7,300 bases of DNA from JBEKCP01 sp050014815 (GCA_050014815.1 JBEKCP010000309.1:1-7300), one strand, 5' to 3'. Numbered from the stretch's first letter, positions 1-6,539 are shown. A program made the numbers and translations. Notes: generated by a model not told the origin, from the letters alone.

Positions 1-164
1 CGATGGCCGCGTGGTCGCTTGCGGCAGCCCGAAGAACGGGCGAGCGGACCCGCCGCTGTGAAGGGGCGCCGCCGGCCGCCTCCGCGGAAAGCCTGGGCAA
101 GAGCCCTGTGCTCATCGGCATGAATCCTTTCTGCGAGTACCCTACGATCCGTCCGATCCCTCCG
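1..164. other. Left-edge stretch without a supported gene
   Basis: No convincing complete gene is visible here. On the plus strand, the frame starting at base 2 reads DGRVVACGSPKNGRADPPL and stops with TGA at 59-61. This could be the last 19 residues of a gene entering from outside the window, but it is too short to identify. The other reading frames are arginine- and proline-rich, as expected of non-coding GC-rich DNA. Confidence 0.3.
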
Positions 165-286
165 AGGCTTTTTCGGCAAAGCCCACACCAGCCCGAAGCG
201 CAAGCGAGAGAGCCGCATTTTTTCGTCCCTCGCTTGCGCTTCGGGCTAGTGAAGCTGCTCTCGACGGGGCTTTGCCGGAAAAGCCT
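165..286. repeat. Nested double inverted repeat (REP-like or terminator-like stem-loop)
   Basis: Two pairs of inverted arms are nested. The inner arms are AGCCCGAAGCGCAAGCGA at 190-207 and its exact complement at 230-247; one more G-C pair (208/229) makes 19 pairs around a 20-base loop. The outer arms are 165-184 and 267-286, 20 positions with a single G-T wobble (173/278). The spacers between arms are unequal, 5 bases on the left and 19 on the right. The element lies 20 bases past the stop of the BshC-like gene, so it could end that gene's transcript. From memory, the inner arm resembles a dispersed repeat common in Pirellulaceae genomes; I could not check this. Confidence 0.85.
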
Positions 287-305
287 ATGCCCTATCAAAC
301 CACGT

Positions 306-1910
306 TTACGCGTTCTTGGGAAGTAGCTCGCTGAAAAATTCCTTCAGAATTTTTTCCGGGTATAAACAGAACCCGTACTCGCGCCAGTGGAGGACCTTCT
401 CCGCCCGCAATGCGCGTGCCACATTGGCCTGCGATTCGATGAGCCGCCGCCGCCGGTCGGCCACAAACGGCTGCAGGGCCTCGTTGATCTGGCGGATCGA
501 CTGCCACCGTTGGCGAGCATTCTCGCACGTCTGGGGCGAAAGGACCCATCGCCGCTTGGCTTCAATCAGGTCGCGAACCTCGGGCGGCGGGGGGGGATCC
601 ATTACCAACTCAGCGTGAAATACCAGGTCCCGCAATTGCCGCTGGATGCTCCGCAACTCGTCGGCCATGCCCTGCGGCGCGCCCAGCGGCAAATAGAGCG
701 TGGCCGAGAGGACAAGGACGCCGGGCGGCTGGAGGCCGAAGAACCGCTCGATGAGGCGGTCCGTCACCTGGTCGTACTTGGCGCCTCCGATGCCGTGCAG
801 AAAGAGGTCTCCCAGGGCCAGGCGGGCCCAGAGCGTCGTCACCAGCGCCCGCGACCGGATCCGCACGCCACGTCGGCTCCACTCGGACAAGGCTTCCACC
901 GTCGCGGCCCCGCGAGCCGGGCCCCACGGCAGGCGGAATTCCAAGTCGCCCCGGTCCGAAACCACCAGGCCGCGATCTTCCCGGCAGACAAACAGTCGCC
1001 GCCGCCGGGGGGCCTCGGCGGTCCAAATCCACAGCGCCGCCTCGATCCAGCGCCCGTCCCGCGCCAAGTCGGGAACCGGATGCGCGGTACTGCGGATCCG
1101 GTGGGCACGGCGGAATTCGTGTACCGCCTGATTATATATTTCTTGAAACCGCTCGCACTCCGCCAACATGTGCATGACGAACCATCGGAATGCCTCCGAC
1201 TCACACACCCAACTTTGCGGAACCTCCAGCGTCTGGAGCCCCCAGCGACCCTCGAGCTGATGCCGCGCCTGGGCCATGCAGTATCCCAGCCGGTCCGTTT
1301 CCCGAAGCCGGTCGATCACCATCGGCCAGTAGTCCGAGAGCAGGGGGTCCGGCACCAGCGCGGCGATCTCTTGCGCCACGCGGCGGCCGAAATCGGCAAA
1401 CTGCCGTGCGTCGACAACCCGTCGCTCCTCGAAGGGGAGCGCCGGCTCCGGCTGGTCCAGCCGCAGGGATTCCCTCCGGGGAGCTTCGAGCGTGCCGCCG
1501 GGGACGGCGAGCGACGTGTCTTTGATCGTGTCGCTGTCGATGACGAGGTTCACGGCCGTCGCCGCGTGCCGTGGGGCCAGGGTGCCCAGCGCGAAGTTCT
1601 TCAACCAAACGCCGGGGTGAAAAAGCTCCGGTTGGTGGCCCGCCATGAGGATCGGGCCCCCGGGGTCCTCGGTGGCCGGCCCGACGGGGCGGTACGCGGC
1701 AGTCCACCGCCGCGCTGCGGCCAGCAGGTCGGCCCGGGCCTCTTGGGAGAGGTCGGCCAGCGACCGCCCGCCGACGTCGCACTTGGCCGACTCCGCCCTC
1801 CGCGCGACGTTGGCGGCGATCAGCCCCCCCACGTCCTCCCACGGCGGGTCCACCACCAGGGCGCGGTCCTCGCGGGGCGCGGCAAAACGGCGGTACTGGG
1901 AACTCGACAT
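306..1910 (-). CDS. Distant BshC-like protein (putative cysteine-adding/bacillithiol-synthase fold)
   Basis: This is a 534-residue soluble protein with no signal peptide or membrane segment. Two stretches and the C-terminus resemble BshC, the last enzyme of bacillithiol synthesis, which adds cysteine to glucosaminyl-malate. GHQPELFHPGVW at 91-102 corresponds to the GGQQAGLLTGPLY region of Bacillus BshC. Residues 353-393, with LFLHGIGGAKYDQ at the centre, correspond to its TRP...AFIAGPGEINYW region. HWREYGFCLYPEK near 508-520 corresponds to its final NRYGPKFF segment. Residues 415-510 are charged and helical, as in the BshC coiled coil. Overall identity is low and no bshA or bshB is present, so the substrate is unknown. 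I chose the ATG at 1910 because it follows the TGA of the porin tail by one base, which suggests translational coupling. A TTG at 1943 would add 11 residues but overlaps that tail. No clear ribosome binding site is seen. Confidence 0.75.
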   Translation of the reverse strand: MSSSQYRRFAAPREDRALVVDPPWEDVGGLIAANVARRAESAKCDVGGRSLADLSQEARADLLAAARRWTAAYRPVGPATEDPGGPILMAGHQPELFHPGVWLKNFALGTLAPRHAATAVNLVIDSDTIKDTSLAVPGGTLEAPRRESLRLDQPEPALPFEERRVVDARQFADFGRRVAQEIAALVPDPLLSDYWPMVIDRLRETDRLGYCMAQARHQLEGRWGLQTLEVPQSWVCESEAFRWFVMHMLAECERFQEIYNQAVHEFRRAHRIRSTAHPVPDLARDGRWIEAALWIWTAEAPRRRRLFVCREDRGLVVSDRGDLEFRLPWGPARGAATVEALSEWSRRGVRIRSRALVTTLWARLALGDLFLHGIGGAKYDQVTDRLIERFFGLQPPGVLVLSATLYLPLGAPQGMADELRSIQRQLRDLVFHAELVMDPPPPPEVRDLIEAKRRWVLSPQTCENARQRWQSIRQINEALQPFVADRRRRLIESQANVARALRAEKVLHWREYGFCLYPEKILKEFFSELLPKNA

Positions 1911-1911
1911 A

Positions 1912-2016
1912 TCAGAACTCGGCGTGCACGCGGACGCTTCCAATGGCCACCGGACCGCGGTCGCTATTGTAGCCGGGATTGCCGATGAATTGGAAGTCGG
2001 GTGAAATCCACACCGC
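1912..2016 (-). pseudogene. Orphan C-terminal tail of a second OprB-like porin
   Basis: Directly after the TAA of the intact porin, and in the same frame, 34 codons read as another porin C-terminus ending in TGA at 1912-1914. Key stretches are DFQFIGNPGYNSDRGPVAIG and the terminal VRVHAEF. They align residue for residue, without gaps, with the end of the intact porin (DYQFVGDPAFNRDRGPVSVF and VRLHWEE). At DNA level the two are clearly diverged, so this is not a recent duplication. It has no start codon or ribosome binding site of its own. It is best read as the remnant of a tandem paralogous porin gene, or as the original end of this porin now cut off by the upstream stop. The terminal Phe is the usual outer-membrane assembly signal and is absent from the intact gene. 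Confidence 0.75.
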
Positions 2017-3606
2017 TTACTCTTCCCAGTGGAGCCTCACTGCGAAGACCGATACCGGGCCCCGGTCGCGGTTGAACGCCGGGTCGCCAACGAACTGGTA
2101 ATCAAACGTGAAGTGACCGGTCTTCCCGATTGGAAAGCTGTAATATGTCTCCAGAACTTTTTCGCAGGCGTAGGTCAAGTTGCCGTCGCCGTTTAATATA
2201 CCCATGCCGCCCGCTTTCAGGAATTCTATCTGGTCGCGCGAAGCGCCGGCCAGAATGCCGGCAAGGCCGAAGGTGTCGTCAGGCCGATGCCATGCCGCAC
2301 CTTTGACGCTCACGCCCAGCGACGCCGACCAGTTGGCGTCGGTGTAGGTCCACCCTATTTCATGGCCGTCGTTCCAGCCCAGTCGCGAGAACATGCCGAC
2401 GTTCTTTGCAAGCTCCTGTTCCCAGTTCAGCCCAAACCCGTACTTGTAGCGGTAGGCGAACGCGGCGGGTGGCACGTTCGATGCGACGCCTTGAGGGGTG
2501 TCTGGAGGCGGAGGGGTTGCCCGCAGGAGGGCAGTCGCCACTGCGAAGCTGGCAAAGTCCGCTTGGTCGAGCCAGGCCATGAACCGAATCGCCCCCGGGT
2601 GATCGTTCAGCTTCCAGCGGCGTTCGAGTTCCGTCATCATTCCCCAGGACTTCCAGAAGTCGCCACCGCTCCCGCTGGCCGGCCACATGAAAATCCGGTC
2701 GTCAGCGGTGAAACCATTGTCCGTGCCCGGCATTTGGAAAAATCCGTAGCGCAAAGCCCATTCCGGCTGATTCAACTCCACGGCAAAGCCGGTGGTGTAT
2801 CCGACGCTATCCGACGGGTAATCCCACGTGAGGTTGGCGCCCATCGCATAATTCATAAACTGCAAGTGCGTGTCTTTCGCGTAGGTGTTGTTGTCGCAAA
2901 TGTCCGTGGGGGTGAACCGGCCGACGGTGAAAGTCAGCCGCGAAATGTCCTGTTTGCCCGCGAGCGTGAGCGGGCCGTCGGGCACGTCCTCCTGCTCGCC
3001 GCCAAGGCCGAAGGTCTGACGAATAAACAAGCGCGCAAACATAAAGTCGGGAATTATGGTGCCGGCTTTGTAGGCGTCGGCGTCAGGAAATGCCTCGATG
3101 CCGAACGTGTGGGTCAGGCCGAAGCCCTGCCACATCAAGGCATCCGCGTGCATCTCCGCTCCACACCATAACCGCCGGCCGACAAACAAGTCCGCCGAAA
3201 GTGTTTCCTGGCGCTCGCCCAGGCGGTTCAGGCTGTTTGGGCCGGAGTATTTGGCTGGAAAGCCGGGGTCGCCCTGCGCAACGACGGTGGTTTGAGCGTG
3301 CAAATTCCAGCATTTAGTCGCGGCAGTGGTCTCGTCGTCCTTCTTTTCCACGTCGTCGGACCTCTCGCCCTCCTTCTTCTCCTCCGGCTTTGGCGACGGG
3401 GTTCCCTCTGGTGGCGGCGCAGCCTCAGCGCCCTGAACTGCCACATTTTGGGCGAACATTGGAGCACCCACCCCGTTAGCGGAAGGCGGATACACCAGCG
3501 TTCGATCCGGGAACCCTCCCGGGGCGGGGAAAGCGCCGGGGGACTGGCCCAGCGCCATAGCCTGAAAGGCCGCGACAATGATTATCAGCGCACTAATTAT
3601 CCGCAT
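2017..3606 (-). CDS. OprB-family outer-membrane porin
   Basis: This 529-residue outer-membrane protein probably forms a passive diffusion pore of the carbohydrate-selective OprB family. Residues 1-20 are a signal peptide, with a hydrophobic core (ISALIIIVAAF) and likely cleavage after MALG. Residues 60-95 form a proline-rich then highly charged linker (PEEKKEGERSDDVEKKDDE). The barrel follows. OprB hallmarks are VGRFTPTDICDNNTYAKD (228-245) with QFMNYA just after, YKYGFGLNWEQEL (387-399), SRLGWNDG (407-414) and WHRPDDTFGLAG (439-450). The ATG at 3606 is preceded by GGGAGG with a 7-base spacer; the frame is open further upstream but without such a signal. The C-terminus is HWEE rather than the usual aromatic residue. 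OprB relatives can pass sugars or small ions. The neighbouring metal transporter makes cation uptake a possible role here, which is inference only. Confidence 0.88.
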   Translation of the reverse strand: MRIISALIIIVAAFQAMALGQSPGAFPAPGGFPDRTLVYPPSANGVGAPMFAQNVAVQGAEAAPPPEGTPSPKPEEKKEGERSDDVEKKDDETTAATKCWNLHAQTTVVAQGDPGFPAKYSGPNSLNRLGERQETLSADLFVGRRLWCGAEMHADALMWQGFGLTHTFGIEAFPDADAYKAGTIIPDFMFARLFIRQTFGLGGEQEDVPDGPLTLAGKQDISRLTFTVGRFTPTDICDNNTYAKDTHLQFMNYAMGANLTWDYPSDSVGYTTGFAVELNQPEWALRYGFFQMPGTDNGFTADDRIFMWPASGSGGDFWKSWGMMTELERRWKLNDHPGAIRFMAWLDQADFASFAVATALLRATPPPPDTPQGVASNVPPAAFAYRYKYGFGLNWEQELAKNVGMFSRLGWNDGHEIGWTYTDANWSASLGVSVKGAAWHRPDDTFGLAGILAGASRDQIEFLKAGGMGILNGDGNLTYACEKVLETYYSFPIGKTGHFTFDYQFVGDPAFNRDRGPVSVFAVRLHWEE

Positions 3607-3613
3607 TTTCTGG

Positions 3614-3619
3614 CCTCCC
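3614..3619 (-). promoter_or_regulatory. Ribosome binding site of the porin gene
   Basis: GGGAGG on the minus strand lies 7 bases before the ATG at 3606. It decides the start in favour of the residue that opens the signal peptide, against the longer open frame reaching 3750. Confidence 0.8.
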
Positions 3620-3852
3620 ATCTGCCCGGCAGACGATGCGGAACCAATGCCGCACAGCGCGCAACCTCTTGCCCTTGCGATGGTTATGATTGATGTTGCA
3701 GCCTTGACTACCACCCATCCTGTTGGCGAAACCAAGAACGAAGTCTCCACCCTGACCGAGAAGTCTCAGTCTGACGCCTGTAACGATTATCGGTCCCGCT
3801 TTCGGTGGCCAGCCATTGTTTTTGCGTTCGATAGTGTTTTGGAATTAAGGAC
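3620..3852. other. Upstream region of the porin gene, no gene seen
   Basis: About 230 bases separate the porin's ribosome binding site from the IS remnant. No reading frame here resembles a protein I know. The stretch is less GC-rich than its surroundings, especially near 3780-3860, which would suit a promoter for the porin. I could not pick out a -35/-10 pair with confidence. The short inverted repeat TTGG-TTTCG-CCAA lies near 3722-3734. Confidence 0.4.
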
Positions 3853-4210
3853 TTAGTGCCGTTTTGGTGTCCCTGCCGAGCGCTCCCACCGAGTACCGCT
3901 TGACGAGCCATCTTTTTCACCCCAGCCCGTTACGCATTCTCTCTCCAAGGGCATTCTGGACCCTTTGCCACGTGCCGTCCTGCCTCCATCTGGAATAATA
4001 GCCATACACTGTCTGCCAGGGGGGAAAGTTCTTGGGCAACTTCCGCCACGCACGTTCTCGATGTGTGATATACAGGATGGCATTGACCACCGCCCGCATT
4101 GACGTGCGCCGGTTCGCACCACGCGCCAAGCTCGGAGGAATGGATTGTCGCACGACTTCCCACTGGGCATCCGTCAACTCGTTCGGGTAGCTGCGGAATC
4201 CTTCAGCCAT
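3853..4210 (-). mobile_element. Truncated IS5-type insertion sequence remnant
   Basis: An IS5-like transposase N-terminus is preserved while the catalytic part is missing. The 5' boundary is probably close to the start codon, near the G-run at 4213-4223. The 3' boundary is unclear; sequence resembling a transposase ends by about 3917, and 3853 is only the limit of the last open frame. No terminal inverted repeats or target duplication could be matched. The remnant sits 20 bases behind the end of the mgtC fragment, between it and the porin. Confidence 0.6.
3917..4210 (-). pseudogene. IS5-family transposase, N-terminal fragment
   Basis: This is a 97-residue fragment of an IS5-type transposase. 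It has the typical N-terminal domain: YPNELTDAQWEVVRQSIPP (8-26), a basic loop, then VVNAILYITHRERAWRKLP (41-59) and FPPWQTVYGYYSRWRQDGTW (62-81). Full-length relatives continue with a segment like AIIDSQSVK, carrying the first catalytic aspartate, and then the rest of the DDE domain. Here the frame ends with TGA just before that point. Neither of the other two frames downstream restores the motif, so all catalytic residues are absent and the copy cannot transpose by itself. In this IS group the transposase is sometimes split in two frames, but no second frame is present. The G-run directly upstream could act as a crude ribosome binding site. Confidence 0.8.
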
Positions 4211-4212
4211 AA

Positions 4213-4223
4213 CCCCCCCCCCC
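4213..4223. repeat. Homopolymer run of 11 C (11 G on the minus strand)
   Basis: Eleven consecutive C bases lie 3 bases ahead of the IS5-type transposase start codon and 7 bases past the mgtC stop. The run may mark the terminus of the insertion sequence. Its length makes it prone to slippage in the cell and in sequencing. Confidence 0.9.
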
Positions 4224-4229
4224 TTGGCG

Positions 4230-4495
4230 TCAGCGGACTTTCTCCCAACTGACGGAGATCACGCTCGGTTCGATGTTGACCCGCGACATGAGGTCTTCCA
4301 GGGCGCGGTCGTTCCGAACCACGGAGTAGATGTCGGCGATGGCGAGACGAACAGCGCCGCCCCCACGCACACCAGCGCGTTGGTCCGTAGGCCCGCCGGG
4401 TGCTGGCGGAACTGCCGCTCCATCCCGATGGCGACTCCCATTACGAGTGCGGCACCGATGTGCAGCACAAAGGTTGCAAGCTCCATGAGCGTCAT
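4230..4495 (-). pseudogene. mgtC: mgtC/sapB-family gene with an internal deletion
   Basis: MgtC proteins are inner-membrane proteins of about 225 residues tied to growth at low Mg2+. Here only the two ends remain. The start (ATG 4495, with GAGGAG 7 bases upstream) encodes a typical MgtC N-terminus: a membrane helix (ATFVLHIGAALVMGVAIG), then MERQFRQHPAGLRTNALVCV and GAALFV. Near 4343-4349 the frame is lost. The C-terminal end appears in another frame as SVVRNDRALEDLMSRVN followed by IEPSVISVSWE, the hallmark of the MgtC cytoplasmic domain, with its stop at 4230. By family length about 140 residues are missing. Read from its own start, the gene gives only a 78-residue product ending at 4259. 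The C-terminal part is instead in frame with the upstream transporter gene. Confidence 0.75.
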
Positions 4496-6539
4496 GGCTA
4501 CTCTCCTCAACGGCGATTGAGCCTATGTGCCGCAGTTGGGTCTCATCCAGCGCCATGACGAGATCGGTCGTGCCAACGACGCCGAGCAGCTTGCCTTCGG
4601 CGTCCACAACGTAGAGATACGCGATCGCATCTCTTGCTTGCGCCTGTTGATAACTCTGCCGCGCCTGCAAGGCGGTGCTGTCGGGCGTCAGCTTCACGCA
4701 ATCCGTACTAACGTAGTCGATGACCCTCTCATCCTGCGATTCCAGGATGTCCCGGACTTTTGCGGCCTTCTCTTTGCCCAGGAGCCGCATGATGGCGTTG
4801 GCGTGTGACCACGGCAGCACGGACAACACATCGGCGGCCTGGCCGGGAGTCATGTGGTCGATAAGGCGGGCCGCTCGGTCTCGTGGCACAGCGGCGATCA
4901 CGTCTCTCTGCGATTTCGGATCAAGCTCCTCCAGCGCGTCCGAAGCGCTGCCGTTCTCCAATCCGTTGAAGAGCGCAAGTCTCTGGTCATGCGTCAACTG
5001 CTCCAGGATTCTGGCCACGTCGATGGGTGGCATCTTGGCCAGTTCCTCCTTGACGACCTTGAGCCGGATGTCCCCCGCGAAGCTGCCAATCCTCTGCGGC
5101 AACGGCTCGACCAGGTTCCAGGCGATGATTTCGTCAGTGATCCGGTCCGTGATGCTCGCGGTAAAGTTGGCCAGCCATTTCAGCCCGATCCGGCGGAGCA
5201 GCGCCCGCCTGCTCACATCGACGCCGACGACAAACAAGCGGTTCTGCCTGAGAGCGAGCGCAACATCATAGACGACCTCGATTCCCCTGCCCTCAACGTC
5301 GAGAACCTTCTTGTCCACGATGTAGTCCTGTAACAGCACGGCCCCCTCAGGGGCGCTCTCTATCGATCGCACGTCCGCCGCCGCGTCGATGACCAGCGAC
5401 TTGGCAGTCAAGGTGATCAGCACCAGCGGCGCGTTGGGGATCAGCACCACGGTGCCGGCCAGCAAGAGGTCGAAGAAGTAATACGCGTAGAACCAGGGGG
5501 CTTCCTTGATCTTCTGGTTGAGCGAATGCGCCCAGCCGAAAACCTCGCCGAAGGCCCAGGAGCTGGCCAGCGAGATGCACACCGCGCCCAGCAGGCCGGC
5601 GTCGAACAGGCCGATCGCCATCACGGTGCCGATGAACTTGCTTTGCGGCATGATCGCCCTGGCGGCGACGGCTGCGTCGTCGATCTCTTGCCCCTTCAAC
5701 AGCGTGCCGCAAACGATGATTAGGACCATCGCCACGACCACCGTCAGGAAGGCGCCAATCGCCGTGTCCACTTTCCCGAACTTGATGTCCTTCTCTTTCA
5801 GTCCCTTGTCCACCACGGAACTCTGCTGAAAAAAGAGCATCCAGGGGGCGATGGTGGTGCCGATGTTGGCCATCAGGATGAAGGACAGTTCGGGGGTGAA
5901 TCCGCCCGGCGGCAGCGTTGGGATGAAGGTGTACTTGAAAATGTCGCTGAGGGAAGGTTGGACCAGGAACGCGGCGGGAATGTAGATCAGGTTGACGACG
6001 CAAAAGACGAGGGTGATCTTCTCCCACATCCAGTATCGTCCCGAGAGGATCATCCCTCCCATAATCAGCCAGCATCCGAGGACCGTGAGCCAGGGCGGCA
6101 AGCCGAAGATGCTCAGCGCTGCGGTCATGCCGATGAACTCGGTAATCATCGTCAGCCAGTCCGTCAGAACCAGGTCCAAGAGCGAGAACCAACCCCAGAA
6201 ACGCCCAAACGCCGCGAAGATCGCCTCCGCGTGGCCGCGCTTGGTGACGGCCCCAAGGCGGACCGTCATCTCCTGAACGTAATAGGCCACCGGCCCGAGC
6301 AGGACCAGGAACCACAGCAGACACAGGCCGTACTTGGCGCCGGTCGTGGTGTAGGTGGTGATCCCGCCGGCGTCATTGTCGGCGACCATGACGATGATCC
6401 CCGGCCCGGCAATGGCACAGAAGAGCCGCAGCGCCTTGACGCATCTGCGGTATGCGTAGTAGGACTTTGCCGGCAGACTCATTTTCGAGCCCGTGGGGCG
6501 ACCGACGGCGACGGCCGCCACGGCGTTGGAATCATTCAT
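4230..6539 (-). CDS. NRAMP-related metal transporter fused to PRC-barrel, MgtE_N and CBS domains
   Basis: This 769-residue inner-membrane protein is probably a Mg2+ or Mn2+ importer with a built-in cation sensor. Residues 35-385 form an NRAMP core with nine clear membrane segments and part of a tenth. Helix 1 carries GPG (45-47) and DNDAGG (54-59) instead of DPGN. Helix 6 carries NIGTTIAPW (225-233), lacking the classical Met and His. Residues 400-485 look like a PRC barrel (DYIVDKKVLDVEGR). Residues 503-605 match the MgtE N domain of short helical repeats (VARILEQL, ALEELDPKSQRDVIAAVP, MTPGQAADVLSVLP). Residues 606-672 are one CBS motif (YLYVVDAEGKLLGVVGTTDL). From about 682 to 730 the frame runs out of register through mgtC, and 731-769 is the in-frame MgtC C-terminus. 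The start has GAGGAG 9 bases upstream. The core lacks the end of helix 10 and helix 11, and the second CBS is missing, so the protein may be a deletion product. Confidence 0.8.
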   Translation of the reverse strand: MNDSNAVAAVAVGRPTGSKMSLPAKSYYAYRRCVKALRLFCAIAGPGIIVMVADNDAGGITTYTTTGAKYGLCLLWFLVLLGPVAYYVQEMTVRLGAVTKRGHAEAIFAAFGRFWGWFSLLDLVLTDWLTMITEFIGMTAALSIFGLPPWLTVLGCWLIMGGMILSGRYWMWEKITLVFCVVNLIYIPAAFLVQPSLSDIFKYTFIPTLPPGGFTPELSFILMANIGTTIAPWMLFFQQSSVVDKGLKEKDIKFGKVDTAIGAFLTVVVAMVLIIVCGTLLKGQEIDDAAVAARAIMPQSKFIGTVMAIGLFDAGLLGAVCISLASSWAFGEVFGWAHSLNQKIKEAPWFYAYYFFDLLLAGTVVLIPNAPLVLITLTAKSLVIDAAADVRSIESAPEGAVLLQDYIVDKKVLDVEGRGIEVVYDVALALRQNRLFVVGVDVSRRALLRRIGLKWLANFTASITDRITDEIIAWNLVEPLPQRIGSFAGDIRLKVVKEELAKMPPIDVARILEQLTHDQRLALFNGLENGSASDALEELDPKSQRDVIAAVPRDRAARLIDHMTPGQAADVLSVLPWSHANAIMRLLGKEKAAKVRDILESQDERVIDYVSTDCVKLTPDSTALQARQSYQQAQARDAIAYLYVVDAEGKLLGVVGTTDLVMALDETQLRHIGSIAVEESSHDAHGACNLCAAHRCRTRNGSRHRDGAAVPPAPGGPTDQRAGVRGGGAVRLAIADIYSVVRNDRALEDLMSRVNIEPSVISVSWEKVR
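4503..4508 (-). promoter_or_regulatory. Ribosome binding site of the mgtC fragment
   Basis: GAGGAG lies 7 bases before the ATG at 4495. It shows where mgtC originally started, inside the 3' part of the transporter frame, and rules out the TTG at 4510 as the start. Confidence 0.7.

Noticed and set aside
387..1988. Long plus-strand open frame (533 codons) opposite the BshC-like gene
   Set aside because: Its translation is rich in Arg, Pro and Gly with no domain-like pattern, while the minus strand carries ordered family landmarks. It is a GC-driven shadow.
3607..3750. Longer porin start at 3750
   Set aside because: The extra 48 residues precede a good signal peptide, and the ATG at 3606 has its own GGGAGG site at the right distance.
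5347..6324. 325-codon minus-strand frame inside the transporter gene
   Set aside because: It is rich in Arg, Gly, His and Asp with no membrane segments, and lies out of register with the clear NRAMP helices.
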